Program-made: the position numbers and the translations under genes
Assembly: GCA_947426305.1 (NCBI GenBank)
Contig: CANEDP010000007.1
Coordinates: forward strand, 1-60,521
DNA length: 60,521 nt
From: an uncultured Clostridia bacterium
GTDB lineage: Bacteria > Bacillota > Clostridia > TANB77 > CAG-508
Direction: 5' to 3'
Notes under the pieces: generated by a model
Seen by the model: only the letters and a program-made list of their open reading frames with translations
Database searches by the model: none
What the model was told of the DNA's origin: nothing
Shown: positions 7,262 through 16,476 of the stretch, piece by piece
Position numbering within the stretch: position 1 is the stretch's first letter
Layout: each line of letters begins with the position of its first letter

Positions 7262-9652
7262 ATGAATAAAAATAAAAAAGAATTAGGAAAATTTTTATTA
7301 AAAAAGAAAATTTACATTATCTTAATTACCATGATATTTGCTATAACAGGAATTGGATATGTGCTTACGAATGTCCAATATATGGCAAGTCAAAAGATTT
7401 TGGTAGGAAATGATGAAACACATTTAATGGATACTTACCAAGAGTTGATAAAAGGTTCTACGATTTTGGAAGAAGTGGTTCAAAATTTAGATTTAAGTAT
7501 AAGTGTGCAAAAACTAGCTCATTTAGTAGAGGTTTCAGCTGTTGAAAACACGAATATGATTGAACTAAAAGTCCAAGGTGAGGAGGAACAGCAAACGCAA
7601 AATATTTCTAGCGAAATCGCCAAAGTATTCATGGCAACGGTTGAACGAATTTATGGAACGACTGGACTTTATTGTGTTGACAATGTTGCTAAGTATTACA
7701 CGACTGGAAATGCCTTAATTGTTGGAGTTTCTGCTGCAGTTGCTGGACTTTTGCTATCAAGTCTGTTTTTTATCATTGCCTTTTTAATGGATACCAAAAT
7801 TAAAAGTTGCAAAGAGATGGAAGAAATTACTGGTTTGAAATCGCTGATTTCGATTCCAAGAATTAAAATCATTGAGAAAAAGAAATTGAACCTTAAAAGT
7901 ATTAGAGCGCATAAAAGCGAAGTTTTTAAGTTGTTGATGACGAATATTCAATTCGTAAATTTGAATCATTTGCAAAGCAAAAGCATTTTGGTGACAAGTC
8001 CTAGTAGCTTGGATGGAAAGACGTATGTTGCTACAAACTTGGCTATTGAATTTGCCAAAGTAGGCAAAAAAGTTATTTTGATTGATGGAGATATGCGAAA
8101 AGGAAGAGTTTCCAAGATTTTTAATTTGCCTAATGATTTAGGGTTTTCGAATTATTTGTCAAGCTTAGATTCGAATGGAAATCACATTAATGAGCGAATT
8201 ACACAATTTATTAATGATACAGAAATCAGGAATTTGAATGTTATTACAGCAGGAAATGTGCCACCTAACCCAAGTGAATTGCTAGCAACGGAAAAAATTG
8301 ATGAATTGATGAAGGAATTAAAGATATTTTACGATGTTATCATTTTTGATACGGTTTCTGTGCTTGAAGCGCCAGAAGCTGAACAGTTATCTAAAAAATC
8401 TGATTTGACTTTGATTGTATCTGCATATGGTAAAACGAAGAAAGAGGATTTGTTGCTTGCTTATTCAAAAATTAACGAAGATAATGAAAGTAGTATTGGA
8501 GTAGGACTTAACCAAATTCCAGATACGAAATTAAAAAAAGAATTTCTTCTTTTTAAAAATAATATGAAAAGAAGATTGAAAGACTTTTTTAAAAAAGCAA
8601 AAGTATTTTTCCGAAAAAGCAAGAAATTTTTAAAAAAATTAAGCGTAGTCAAAGAGATTCTAAAAAAAGCAGGTGCTATAGTTCTTGTTGGATGGACTTT
8701 TATTCAAAAAGGCTTGGCTCATTTGATGCATGAACTAAGAAGTAAAATGCAGGAAATCAAAGAAAGAATTTATGAATATAAAAAGAAAAAAGAAGATATT
8801 AAATTGATTGAATCTGGAAGCCTGCCTAAGGACGAGAAAAATAATGTTGTTAGAGAAGTCTTTGAAAAAGAAATTGCTAAATTAGAAAGTGATGAAGTAG
8901 AATATCGAAAAAAACTGGATTCATTAAAATCAAATCTTGAAAACAAAAATGCAGAAATTCCAAAGGTTAGACCAGTTTTGGTAAAAGCTGATTCACAAGA
9001 AAAGAGTAAATTTGATTTAATTCGTGAAAAGCAACAAAAAGAAGAGCAAGAAAGAGTGGAAATAAGCAAAAAACAAGAAGAAACGAAAAAAGAAGAACTC
9101 AAACAAGAATCAATTAAAATAGAAGAAAATAAAGTAGAAGTACCAAAATTTGAATCAGAGGAAGCTAAAAAAGAAGAAAAAAGAATCAGACAAGAAAAGA
9201 TTGATGCTTATGAAGAAATTGATTTATCAAAACAGGAATATATTACAGAAGAAATGATTCGAAAACAAGTTGAAATGGATGAAATGATTCGTCTGGCTGA
9301 GCAAGAAGAGGAAGAAGAGGCTCTAAAATTGCAACGTATGAAAAAAGATGAAAGAATGAGAAAAAGGCAAGAATGTAAAGAAAAAATAAAAAGTTGGTTT
9401 CAATCGATAAGAGGCAATACAGAAAATTCCAATCTAAAAGAATTGGAAGAAGAACGTATTCGCAAAATGGAAAATAAAATTGAAGAAAAAATAAAAAGAG
9501 AAACTGAAAGAAATGAAAACAGAGCAAGAATGGAAAAAGAAAGAGAAGAGAAAAAAGCCAGCCGAGAAATGGAAAAACAAAGGCAAAAAGAGGAATTGAG
9601 AATTCGAGAAGAATTGCAGGATGACAATTTGTATCCAAAACCAAAAATATAA
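7262..9652 (+). CDS. Wzz/BY-kinase-like protein with a very long coiled-coil tail
   Basis: Start ATG 7262 follows AGGGGG at a good distance. Residues 1-190 form a chain-length-determinant domain with two membrane helices (near 15-35 and 155-180). Residues ~235-420 are a MinD-like P-loop domain resembling bacterial tyrosine kinases, with SLDGKTYVATNL as a degenerate Walker A, ILIDGDMRKGR as Walker A', and DVIIFDT as Walker B. Beyond residue ~420 there is no tyrosine cluster. Instead about 375 residues of Lys/Glu-rich coiled coil follow, with one hydrophobic patch (about 480-497, AIVLVGWTFIQKG). The first glycine of the P-loop is missing, so kinase activity is doubtful. It is alone and about 9 kb from the polysaccharide locus. 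A structural or scaffold role is possible. Confidence 0.7.
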   Translation: MNKNKKELGKFLLKKKIYIILITMIFAITGIGYVLTNVQYMASQKILVGNDETHLMDTYQELIKGSTILEEVVQNLDLSISVQKLAHLVEVSAVENTNMIELKVQGEEEQQTQNISSEIAKVFMATVERIYGTTGLYCVDNVAKYYTTGNALIVGVSAAVAGLLLSSLFFIIAFLMDTKIKSCKEMEEITGLKSLISIPRIKIIEKKKLNLKSIRAHKSEVFKLLMTNIQFVNLNHLQSKSILVTSPSSLDGKTYVATNLAIEFAKVGKKVILIDGDMRKGRVSKIFNLPNDLGFSNYLSSLDSNGNHINERITQFINDTEIRNLNVITAGNVPPNPSELLATEKIDELMKELKIFYDVIIFDTVSVLEAPEAEQLSKKSDLTLIVSAYGKTKKEDLLLAYSKINEDNESSIGVGLNQIPDTKLKKEFLLFKNNMKRRLKDFFKKAKVFFRKSKKFLKKLSVVKEILKKAGAIVLVGWTFIQKGLAHLMHELRSKMQEIKERIYEYKKKKEDIKLIESGSLPKDEKNNVVREVFEKEIAKLESDEVEYRKKLDSLKSNLENKNAEIPKVRPVLVKADSQEKSKFDLIREKQQKEEQERVEISKKQEETKKEELKQESIKIEENKVEVPKFESEEAKKEEKRIRQEKIDAYEEIDLSKQEYITEEMIRKQVEMDEMIRLAEQEEEEEALKLQRMKKDERMRKRQECKEKIKSWFQSIRGNTENSNLKELEEERIRKMENKIEEKIKRETERNENRARMEKEREEKKASREMEKQRQKEELRIREELQDDNLYPKPKI

Positions 9653-9658
9653 TGAAAG

Positions 9659-9693
9659 AAATCCCAGTTATTTTAGAATAAATGGGATTTTTT
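9659..9693. terminator. Intrinsic terminator after the BY-kinase-like gene
   Basis: AAATCCCA and TGGGATTT form an 8-bp stem around a 16-base loop, followed by a T-run. Confidence 0.8.
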
Positions 9694-9727
9694 GTAATTT
9701 GTCTTGTAATTTGTCTTGTAATTTTAG
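9692..9727 (+). repeat. Three tandem copies of a 12-bp unit
   Basis: TTGTAATTTGTC occurs twice in tandem (9692-9703, 9704-9715), followed by a partial third copy TTGTAATTTTAG. The repeat lies between the terminator and leuS. A -10-like TATAAT at 9738-9743 follows, so the repeat may carry the leuS promoter's -35 region. Confidence 0.6.
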
Positions 9728-9784
9728 CCAAAATCATATATAATAAAACCATTCATTTAAAATCGAGAAAATGGAGGAAAAAAT

Positions 9785-12181
9785 ATGGGTTATAATTTTA
9801 AAGAAGTAGAAAAAAAATGGCAAGATTATTGGGAAAAAAATGAAACGTTCAAAACAGATGTCTGGGATTTTTCCAAGCCGAAATATTATGCGTTAGATAT
9901 GTTTCCATATCCTTCAGGACAAGGTTTGCACGTTGGACATCCAGAAGGATATACAGCAACGGATATTTTATCAAGAATGAAAAGAATGCAAGGCTACAAC
10001 GTTTTGCATCCAATGGGGTGGGATGCGTTTGGTCTTCCAGCAGAACAATATGCTATCAAAACAGGAAATCATCCAGATGGTTTTACAAAAGCCAATATTC
10101 AGACCTTTAAAAAACAATTAAAAATGTTAGGCTTATCTTTTGATTGGGACAAAGAAATTTCTACTTGTGATTCAAGTTATTATAAATGGACACAATGGAT
10201 TTTCAAACAATTATACAATGACGGTTTAGCAAAACTTGTCGATATGCCAGTTAATTGGTGCGAGGAACTAGGTACGGTTTTAGCCAATGATGAAGTCATT
10301 GACGGAAGAAGCGAAAGAGGCGGTTTTCCTGTTGTTCGTAAAAATATGAAACAATGGGTTTTGGACATTCCTGCTTATGCAGAAAGCTTGCTAGAAAATT
10401 TGGAAGATTTAGATTGGCCAGAATCCACGAAAGAAATTCAAAAAAATTGGATTGGAAAATCAGTTGGAGCTCATGTGAAGTTTAAAGTCGCAAAAAGCAC
10501 CGAAGAATTTACGGTTTTCACAACCAGATGTGATACTTTATTTGGTGCGACTTATTGCGTTTTAGCGCCAGAAAGTGAAATTGTAAAGAAAATCACGACA
10601 CCAGAATGCCAAAGGGCAGTAAAAGAATATGTGAGCAAATGTATTACAAAATCGGATTTAGAAAGAACAGAACTAAATAAAGAAAAAACAGGTGTTTTTA
10701 CGGGAAGTTATGCGATTAATCCAGCAAATGGAAAAGAAATTCCGATTTGGATTGCAGATTATGTATTATCAACCTATGGAACAGGTGCGATTATGGCAGT
10801 TCCAGCGCATGACCAAAGAGATTATGAATTTGCAAAGAAATTTGGTTTAGAAATTCTCCCTGTTTTAGAAGGTGGAGATATCACTAAAGAAGCTTTTACC
10901 GATGATGGATTGCATATCAATTCTGATTTTTTGAATGGATTAAATAAAGAAGAAGCAATCAATAAAATGCTAGCATTTTTGGATGAAAAAGGAATTGGCG
11001 AAAAGAAAATAAACTATAAATTTCATGAATGGATTTTTGCACGTCAAAGATATTGGGGCGAACCGATTCCAATCGTGCATTTCGAAGATGGAATGAAAGT
11101 TTTGGAAGATTCAGAATTGCCACTTGTTTTGCCGGAATTAGAAGATTATGGACCATCCAAAAGTGGAGCTTCTCCATTGGAAAAAGCGGAAAATTGGGTA
11201 AATGTTATAATCGATGGCAAAAAAGGAAAACGAGAAACGAGTACCATGCCAGGTTCAGCAGGTTCAAGTTGGTATTTTTTAAGATACATTGATCCGAAAA
11301 ATAAGGACGAACTTGCCAATAAACAATTACTAGAACATTGGTTGCCAGTTGATTTGTACGTTGGTGGACCAGAGCACGCAGTTGGGCATTTGTTATATTC
11401 GAGATTTTGGAATAATTATTTATATCATAAAGGAATTGTTCCTGTGAAAGAGCCGTTTCAAAAACTTCGTCATCAAGGAATGATTTTAGGACCAAATGGA
11501 GAGAAAATGTCGAAATCCAAAGGAAATGTCATCAACCCAGATGATATGGTAAATGAATTTGGAAGTGACGCTTTGAGAATGTACGAAATGTTTATGGGAC
11601 CGATTGAATCCGCCAAACCATGGGATCCAAATGGAATTGATGGAACAAAGAAATTTTTGGATAGGATTTGGAGAGTGTATACAGAATCTGGAAAATTGAA
11701 AAAGGAGGAAAATCCAAATTTAGAAAAAGTTTATCATTACACGGTCAAAAAAGTAACGAATGATTACGAAACGATGAATTTCAACACAGCGGTTAGCCAA
11801 ATGATGATTTTTATCAACGCAGTTTATAAAGAGGAAATTTTCCCAATCGAATATGCAGAAGGATTTGTGAAACTTTTAAATCCAGTAGCACCACATATTT
11901 CAGAAGAACTATGGAATACAGTTTTGGGGCATCAGGGAACGATTGCTTACGAAAAATGGCCAGAATATGACGAGTCCAAAACAATTGATGACACCATCGA
12001 AATCCCAGTTCAAATGAATGGAAAAGTAAAAGTCGTGATAACTGCTTCCAAAGACGCAAACGAAGAAGAAGTAAAATCAATTGTGCACCAAAATGAAGTT
12101 GTTCAAAAGAATTTGGAAGGCAAAATGATTGTAAAAGAAATTTATATTGGTGGAAAAATTTATAATATTGTGGTAAAGTAG
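9785..12181 (+). CDS. leuS: Leucyl-tRNA synthetase
   Basis: LeuRS charges tRNA-Leu. The HIGH motif appears as [11 protein letters not shown] (about residues 41-51) and the KMSKS motif as [10 protein letters not shown] (about 575). The CP1 editing domain lies between, with [12 protein letters not shown]. The length of 798 residues is normal for a bacterial enzyme. The start follows GGAGG. I found no in-frame CGG among its 798 codons. It is probably co-transcribed with the downstream hydrolase nine bases away. Confidence 0.97.
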   Translation: MGYNFKEVEKKWQDYWEKNETFKTDVWDFSKPKYYALDMFPYPSGQGLHVGHPEGYTATDILSRMKRMQGYNVLHPMGWDAFGLPAEQYAIKTGNHPDGFTKANIQTFKKQLKMLGLSFDWDKEISTCDSSYYKWTQWIFKQLYNDGLAKLVDMPVNWCEELGTVLANDEVIDGRSERGGFPVVRKNMKQWVLDIPAYAESLLENLEDLDWPESTKEIQKNWIGKSVGAHVKFKVAKSTEEFTVFTTRCDTLFGATYCVLAPESEIVKKITTPECQRAVKEYVSKCITKSDLERTELNKEKTGVFTGSYAINPANGKEIPIWIADYVLSTYGTGAIMAVPAHDQRDYEFAKKFGLEILPVLEGGDITKEAFTDDGLHINSDFLNGLNKEEAINKMLAFLDEKGIGEKKINYKFHEWIFARQRYWGEPIPIVHFEDGMKVLEDSELPLVLPELEDYGPSKSGASPLEKAENWVNVIIDGKKGKRETSTMPGSAGSSWYFLRYIDPKNKDELANKQLLEHWLPVDLYVGGPEHAVGHLLYSRFWNNYLYHKGIVPVKEPFQKLRHQGMILGPNGEKMSKSKGNVINPDDMVNEFGSDALRMYEMFMGPIESAKPWDPNGIDGTKKFLDRIWRVYTESGKLKKEENPNLEKVYHYTVKKVTNDYETMNFNTAVSQMMIFINAVYKEEIFPIEYAEGFVKLLNPVAPHISEELWNTVLGHQGTIAYEKWPEYDESKTIDDTIEIPVQMNGKVKVVITASKDANEEEVKSIVHQNEVVQKNLEGKMIVKEIYIGGKIYNIVVK

Positions 12182-12190
12182 GTAAAGTTT

Positions 12191-12754
12191 ATGAAAAATG
12201 TCTTTGTAATTCATGGTTATAATGGTGACACGACAGAAACCTTTGGACCTTATATAAAAAAGGAATGTGAAAAACTTAAAGTATCATGTTTTTTCCCAAC
12301 ATTTCCCATAAGGGAAGAAGCAAGTTTTGAAAATTGGGCAGGGAAAATGGATCAATTTCTAAATGAGCAAGCATTCAATGAAGAAACTATCGTGATTGCT
12401 CATAGTTTAGGAACACGTTTTTGGCCGATGTATGCTAGTTTAAAACACATAAAAATTCATACTTTTATTAGTGTTGCTGGATTTTTACAAGATCATTCGG
12501 GTAGAGAAGATTTAGGAAAAGTGGTACAAAAATTTGCACCAACGCAAGAAGATTTCGACAATTTGATTCATCTGACCCAAAATCGATATGCGATTTACAG
12601 CGATAATGACCACTTAAATCCGCAAGAAGAGTTGGAAATGTATGCAGAAAAGATACAGGCACAAAAAGTTTTTATAAAAGGAATGGGGCATTTTGGTCGA
12701 AAATCTGGAGTAAAAGAGTTGCCAGAAATTGTTAAAATAATTGAAGAAAGTTAG
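12191..12754 (+). CDS. RBBP9/YdeN-type serine hydrolase
   Basis: A small alpha/beta hydrolase of 187 residues. It opens with VFVIHGYNGD, has a nucleophile elbow IAHSLGTRF (Ser near residue 72), an acidic residue in YSDNDHLNP, and a catalytic His in KGMGHFG. These are hallmarks of the RBBP9/YdeN family; the substrate is unknown. It follows leuS by nine bases. A second, divergent member lies at 46537-47088. Confidence 0.85.
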   Translation: MKNVFVIHGYNGDTTETFGPYIKKECEKLKVSCFFPTFPIREEASFENWAGKMDQFLNEQAFNEETIVIAHSLGTRFWPMYASLKHIKIHTFISVAGFLQDHSGREDLGKVVQKFAPTQEDFDNLIHLTQNRYAIYSDNDHLNPQEELEMYAEKIQAQKVFIKGMGHFGRKSGVKELPEIVKIIEES

Positions 12755-12758
12755 ACAA

Positions 12759-12796
12759 AAAACCTAGTCTTTTCATAGAGAAAACTAGGTTTTTTA
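12759..12796. terminator. Intrinsic terminator after leuS and hydrolase
   Basis: AACCTAGT (12761-12768) pairs with ACTAGGTT (12784-12791) in an A/T-flanked hairpin followed by a T-run. Confidence 0.85.
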
Positions 12797-12879
12797 TGCC
12801 AAATTTTTTTGTTAACTGAATAAATTTTCTTGAAAAAGGATAACTGTTAAAAAACGATTTTTCAAAAAGCAATGTTTTA

Positions 12880-13070
12880 AGTTGTTCACAGACTTTTCCA
12901 CAGTATCCACACGTTCAAAAAATGAACAACTGTGGAAAACTAAGTCAAAAAGTTATGTAATTTTACAAAATGATTACAAGAGTATCTTAATATAACAAAA
13001 AGATTACAAAAACTTTAAAAAAGTAACAAAAAAGTTACAAAAAATGGTATTGACATTGTGGATAATTTAG
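12880..13070. other. DnaA-box cluster in an AT-rich intergenic region
   Basis: The roughly 320-base gene-free gap contains TTTTCCACA (12894-12902) directly abutting GTATCCACA (12903-12911), then TGTGGAAAA (12931-12939) and TGTGGATAA (13057-13065, the exact DnaA-box consensus on the minus strand). A weaker TTGTTCACA lies at 12882. Between the boxes are a GTTCA/TGAAC hairpin (12913-12927) and AT-rich repeats of TTACAAAA type (12963-13036). This is the arrangement of an origin or a DnaA-titration site. None of the usual oriC neighbours (dnaA, dnaN, rpmH) is visible here. Confidence 0.5.
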
Positions 13071-13078
13071 CATATAAT
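13050..13078 (+). promoter_or_regulatory. arsR-ATPase promoter
   Basis: TTGACA (13050-13055) and TATAAT (13073-13078) are 17 bases apart. A consensus DnaA box lies within the spacer. Confidence 0.8.
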
Positions 13079-13083
13079 ATAAA

Positions 13084-13105
13084 CATATGAACAAATATTC
13101 ATATG
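13084..13105. promoter_or_regulatory. ArsR/SmtB-type operator
   Basis: CATATGAA (13084-13091) and TTCATATG (13098-13105) form a perfect inverted repeat with a six-base centre. It begins at about the expected transcription start. This matches the imperfect ATATGAACA/TGTTCATAT operators known for CzrA/CadC-type repressors, implying autorepression relieved by metal. Confidence 0.8.
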
Positions 13106-13118
13106 AAAGGAGAGAAAT

Positions 13119-13472
13119 ATGGATTTTGAAATAGCAGAACAAAATATTGTCGATTTTGAAAAAATCGAAAAAATCAAAAAAGTGTTGCCACAGGATGATT
13201 TAATTTTCGAAATAGCGGAACTGTTTAAAGTTTTCGGTGATTCCACCAGAATGAAAATTATCAGTAGTTTGCTAGAAGACGAATTGTGTGTAGGAGATAT
13301 TGCAGTACTTACAAACTCTACGCCGTCAGCGATTTCGCACCAACTGCGTGTTCTAAAACAAGCAAAACTTGTCAAATACCGAAAAGAAGGTAAAATCGTT
13401 TATTATTCGCTTGACGACGAGCACGTGCGAGAAATTTATGAGAAAGGTCGTGAGCATATTGAAGAAGTATGA
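13119..13472 (+). CDS. ArsR/SmtB family metal-responsive repressor
   Basis: A 117-residue winged-helix repressor. The DNA-recognition region is STPSAISHQLRVLKQAKLV. The N-terminal metal motif reads ELCVGD, with one Cys only. The alpha-5 site is intact: D-x-H then H-x2-E in DDEHVREIYEKGREHIEE, with ten residues between the histidines. That pattern points to a CzrA/SmtB-like Zn(II)/Co(II) sensor rather than the cysteine-rich Cd/Pb type. It overlaps the start of the ATPase gene it should control. Confidence 0.9.
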   Translation: MDFEIAEQNIVDFEKIEKIKKVLPQDDLIFEIAELFKVFGDSTRMKIISSLLEDELCVGDIAVLTNSTPSAISHQLRVLKQAKLVKYRKEGKIVYYSLDDEHVREIYEKGREHIEEV

Positions 13473-15507
13473 ATTTATTTTAAAAGATTTAGATTGCGCC
13501 AATTGTGCCAATAAAATTCAAAACAAAATTGCGGAAAATGCTGAATTTGAGAATGTCATTGTCAATTTTAATACCTTAAGGCTATCGTATGAAGCAGAAA
13601 ACGAAAACAAAGCAAAAATCGTAGAAATCGTCAAATCACTTGAGCCAGATGTTGAAGTTGTGGAAGTCAACAGCCAAAAAGGTGAACCAGAAAATAAACT
13701 GCCACTTCAAATTGTTCGACTCATTTTAGGAATTGGAATTGCTATGATTGGCTTTTATGCCAATTTGCCAACTGTTTTTTCTAATATCTTAATTATCATT
13801 GCGTATTTCATTTTGCTATTTAGAACCATTGGAAATGCGATTAAATTATTGAAAACAAGCAAAAGTATTAATGAAAATTTTCTTGTTACGATATCTTGCT
13901 TTGGTGCATATTTCATTGGAGAACATTTCGAAGGCTTGATGGTTATTGTTTTATATGAAATCGGAAAAATTTTGGAGGATAAAGCAGTCAATAAAACGAG
14001 AAAATCGATTTCGGATTTGATGAATATTAAACCAGAATATGCCAATTTAAAAACAGAAAATGGAAGCCAAGAAGTTGCTCCAGAAGACGTAAAAATAGGT
14101 GATATTATCTTGATTAAACAAGGTGAAAAAATTCCGTTGGATGGCGTTGTTGTGAGCGGAGAAGCCGATATGGATACATCTTCTTTAACAGGAGAAAGTG
14201 TTTTGCAAAAAGTGCAAAAAGGCTCGCAGGTTTTATCTGGTAGTATTAATGTGCAAGGAATGCTAGAAGTTAAAGTAACGGAAAAGTATGAAAATAGCAC
14301 AGTTAGCAGAATTCTTGAATTAGTGGAAAATGCTACAGACAAAAAAGCTAAAACGGAAACTTTTGTCAGCAAAGCCGCAAAAATTTATACACCAATTGTT
14401 GTTGGATTGGCTGCTTTGGTTGGAATTGGTTTGCCGATTTTTACGAAAGTTTCGTATGCCGAAAGTATTTACAGAGCGCTTATATTTTTAGTGGTTTCCT
14501 GTCCTTGTGCGATTGCGATTTCTGTGCCACTTAGTTATTTCTCAGGAATTGGAAAGGCTTCCAAAATGGGAATTTTAATCAAAGGAAGCGATTATTTGGA
14601 TTCTTTAAAGGATATTAAAGAAATTGTGTTTGATAAAACAGGAACGCTTACGAAAGGCGAATTTGAAATCAAACAAGTCAATTGTTACGCGGAAAACTAT
14701 ACCAAGGACCAAATTTTGGAATTGGTTGTTTTGGGCGAAAGTTTTTCGAATCATCCGATTGCTAAATCAGTGATAAAGAGTAGCAAAATGGAAGCCGATA
14801 CAAACAGAGTTAAAGATTATCAAGAAATTGCTGGAAAAGGCTTGAGTTATGAACTAGATGGCAAAAAAGTGCTAGTTGGAAATGATAATTTGGTTCAAAC
14901 AGGGAAAAGAGAAAACGGAACGACGATTTTCGTAAAAATAGAAGATGAATTAATTGGAAGTGTTGTGTTAGGAGATTGCCTAAAAGAAGGAACGAAAGAA
15001 GCTATTCAAAGTTTAAATTCGCTTGGCATCAAGACCAAAATGTTCACAGGAGACAATAAACAAGTTGCAGAAGCGATTGCGAAAGAACTCGAAATTGCAG
15101 ACGTTAAGGCGGAAATGCTTCCAACGGACAAATATAATGAAATGGAAAAAATCCTGAAAGTAAGGCAGGAAAATGCTAAAATTGCGTTTGTGGGAGACGG
15201 AATCAATGATTCACCAGTTTTAGCCATTTCAGATGTGGGAATTTCAATGGGCGGAGTTGGCTCGCAGTCAGCGATTGAAGCATCTGATGTGGTGATTATG
15301 ACAGACCATATTGGCAAAATTGTAGAAAGTATTCAAATTTCGAAAAAAACAGGTAGAATTATTAAACAAAATTTGATTTTTGCCATTGGAATCAAAGTTT
15401 TGGTTTTGATTTTAAGTACATTTGGAATCTCGAATATGTGGCAAGCAATTTTTGCAGATGTTGGCGTAACTTTGATTACGATTTTGAATACGTTGAGGAT
15501 TTTGTAA
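13459..15507 (+). CDS. Zn/Cd/Co-exporting P1B-type ATPase
   Basis: This heavy-metal efflux pump sits in the cell membrane. In order it has an N-terminal metal-binding domain with DCANCA, membrane helices, the actuator LTGES, the SCPCA (CPC) permeation motif typical of ZntA/CadA, DKTGTLT with the phosphorylated Asp, SNHPIA and GDGINDSP. I favour the TTG at 13459 (LKKYEFILKDLDC) with AAAGG upstream; ATG 13438 in the same frame is an alternative. It overlaps arsR and shares its operator. There is no in-frame CGG codon in about 680 codons. Confidence 0.92.
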   Translation: MKKYEFILKDLDCANCANKIQNKIAENAEFENVIVNFNTLRLSYEAENENKAKIVEIVKSLEPDVEVVEVNSQKGEPENKLPLQIVRLILGIGIAMIGFYANLPTVFSNILIIIAYFILLFRTIGNAIKLLKTSKSINENFLVTISCFGAYFIGEHFEGLMVIVLYEIGKILEDKAVNKTRKSISDLMNIKPEYANLKTENGSQEVAPEDVKIGDIILIKQGEKIPLDGVVVSGEADMDTSSLTGESVLQKVQKGSQVLSGSINVQGMLEVKVTEKYENSTVSRILELVENATDKKAKTETFVSKAAKIYTPIVVGLAALVGIGLPIFTKVSYAESIYRALIFLVVSCPCAIAISVPLSYFSGIGKASKMGILIKGSDYLDSLKDIKEIVFDKTGTLTKGEFEIKQVNCYAENYTKDQILELVVLGESFSNHPIAKSVIKSSKMEADTNRVKDYQEIAGKGLSYELDGKKVLVGNDNLVQTGKRENGTTIFVKIEDELIGSVVLGDCLKEGTKEAIQSLNSLGIKTKMFTGDNKQVAEAIAKELEIADVKAEMLPTDKYNEMEKILKVRQENAKIAFVGDGINDSPVLAISDVGISMGGVGSQSAIEASDVVIMTDHIGKIVESIQISKKTGRIIKQNLIFAIGIKVLVLILSTFGISNMWQAIFADVGVTLITILNTLRIL

Positions 15508-15513
15508 AAAAAC

Positions 15514-15541
15514 TTGTAATTACTGAAAAATGTGATATAAT
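15514..15541 (+). promoter_or_regulatory. Promoter of the phosphatase gene
   Basis: TTGTAA (15514-15519) and TATAAT (15536-15541) have a 16-base spacer. It lies immediately after the ATPase stop and lacks the TTTAYRTAAA element. Confidence 0.6.
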
Positions 15542-15606
15542 GCATATAGGAATCAACAAACTGAAATCCTTAGATAGACGATTGGATAAGAAAGGAGAGC
15601 CATAAA

Positions 15607-16170
15607 ATGAAAAAGTTTATGGAAGTTAAGGTAATGGGATATCGGGAAGCAGTAGACTATGTATGCATTCATAAAGATAATCCCAAACATAAAAAATATG
15701 CAATAATCAGCATAAAAAAACCAAACCATGCTTCTACTTTGAAATTTCAAAAAGAGGGAAATTGTTTAGCAGTATTAAATCTTGAATTTTCGGATGTTAC
15801 ACCAGCCATCAGGATTACGGATACTAGGTTAATGACGATGGAAGATGCTTGGAGAATTCACGTTTTTGTGGAAAAAATTCCCAAACAGACGGAAACCTTG
15901 GTGATTCATTGTGAACAAGGACGTTCTCGTAGTGCGGCAGTTGCAGCAGCGCTCCTTCTTGTAAAAACAGGAAGTAATGAGCAGATTTTTGGCAATACAT
16001 ATTATATGCCTAATATGTATGTATACTATAACCTACTAGAAACTTATGGAGAACAGAATAACTATTGGGAAGAATGTTATGAAAAAGAAAAAAAGACGTT
16101 GTCAAAGATTTTGTTGTCAGAAGAACAACGCAAATTCATGAAATTGTATGAACAATTTACAAAAGGGTAA
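15607..16170 (+). CDS. Protein tyrosine/dual-specificity phosphatase-like protein
   Basis: The sequence has the cysteine-phosphatase signature HCEQGRSRS (C-x5-R then S) at about residues 102-110, preceded by a beta strand ETLVI and followed by a hydrophobic helix AAVAAALLLV. A DA.RIHVFVEKIP region precedes it, as in small bacterial dual-specificity phosphatases. The length is 187 residues. The ribosome site is AAAGGAGAG. Codon 13 is CGG (15643) and must be Arg, because a +1 shift would stop four codons later. Base use is richer than its neighbours. It is a single gene with its own promoter and terminator. Confidence 0.78.
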   Translation: MKKFMEVKVMGYREAVDYVCIHKDNPKHKKYAIISIKKPNHASTLKFQKEGNCLAVLNLEFSDVTPAIRITDTRLMTMEDAWRIHVFVEKIPKQTETLVIHCEQGRSRSAAVAAALLLVKTGSNEQIFGNTYYMPNMYVYYNLLETYGEQNNYWEECYEKEKKTLSKILLSEEQRKFMKLYEQFTKG

Positions 16171-16177
16171 GAGGAAA

Positions 16178-16209
16178 AAAGCAAACTTTGAATAAGAGTT
16201 TGCTTTTTT
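16178..16209. terminator. Intrinsic terminator after the phosphatase gene
   Basis: GCAAACT (16181-16187) pairs with AGTTTGC (16197-16203), flanked by A and T runs. Confidence 0.85.
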
Positions 16210-16249
16210 TGCTGTGAACTAATTTTTTACATTTTTTTAAAACAAACTA

Positions 16250-16278
16250 TTGCATAAAAAATGATTATTTGATATAAA
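16250..16278 (+). promoter_or_regulatory. Distal promoter of the polysaccharide locus
   Basis: TTGCAT (16250-16255) and TATAAA (16273-16278) are separated by 17 bases. The transcript would carry the leader peptide and the palindrome that follow. Confidence 0.55.
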
Positions 16279-16306
16279 TTATTTAAAGATAAAAGGAGAT
16301 TTTTAC

Positions 16307-16330
16307 GTGCAAGATAAAATTTTTATGTAA
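16307..16330 (+). CDS. Candidate seven-codon leader peptide (MQDKIFM)
   Basis: A GTG start has AAGGAG eight bases upstream, a better ribosome site than many real genes here. The stop TAA (16328-16330) falls inside the left arm of the palindrome at 16322-16342. A ribosome finishing this peptide would cover the palindrome in RNA. Leader status is inference. Confidence 0.35.
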   Translation: MQDKIFM

Positions 16331-16342
16331 AATTTACATAAA
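16322..16342. promoter_or_regulatory. 21-bp near-perfect palindrome built from two TTTATGTAAA elements
   Basis: TTTATGTAAA (16322-16331), a central A and TTTACATAAA (16333-16342) form perfect arms. The same ten-base element sits singly in the -35/-10 spacers of several other promoters here. It is a likely operator placed between the two promoters of the polysaccharide operon. Confidence 0.6.
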
Positions 16343-16356
16343 ATTAATAAAAACTA

Positions 16357-16385
16357 TTGATTTCTCTTGAAAAATGTGGTAAAAT
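16357..16385 (+). promoter_or_regulatory. Proximal promoter of the polysaccharide locus
   Basis: TTGATT (16357-16362) and TAAAAT (16380-16385) are 17 bases apart, about 90 bases before the first glycosyltransferase. Confidence 0.55.
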
Positions 16386-16476
16386 GAAATTAACATAAGA
16401 TATAAATTCGTGAATTTTGGCTATTTTACGAATAAAATACAAAAAGAAAAAGTGCATAAAATACATGGAGGATAAA

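Noticed and set aside
8770..9102. Ser/Phe-rich frames on the minus strand opposite the coiled coil, and similar frames opposite the BY-kinase insertion (18047-19084)
   Set aside because: They are antisense shadows of Lys/Glu-rich coding sequence and lack ribosome sites.
9692..9727. CRISPR-like array
   Set aside because: Three 12-bp direct repeats without spacers; no array or cas gene is present anywhere in the window.
16307..16342. The leader frame as a classic amino-acid attenuator
   Set aside because: There is no run of a single regulatory codon and no terminator directly after it; only a short leader peptide can be claimed.
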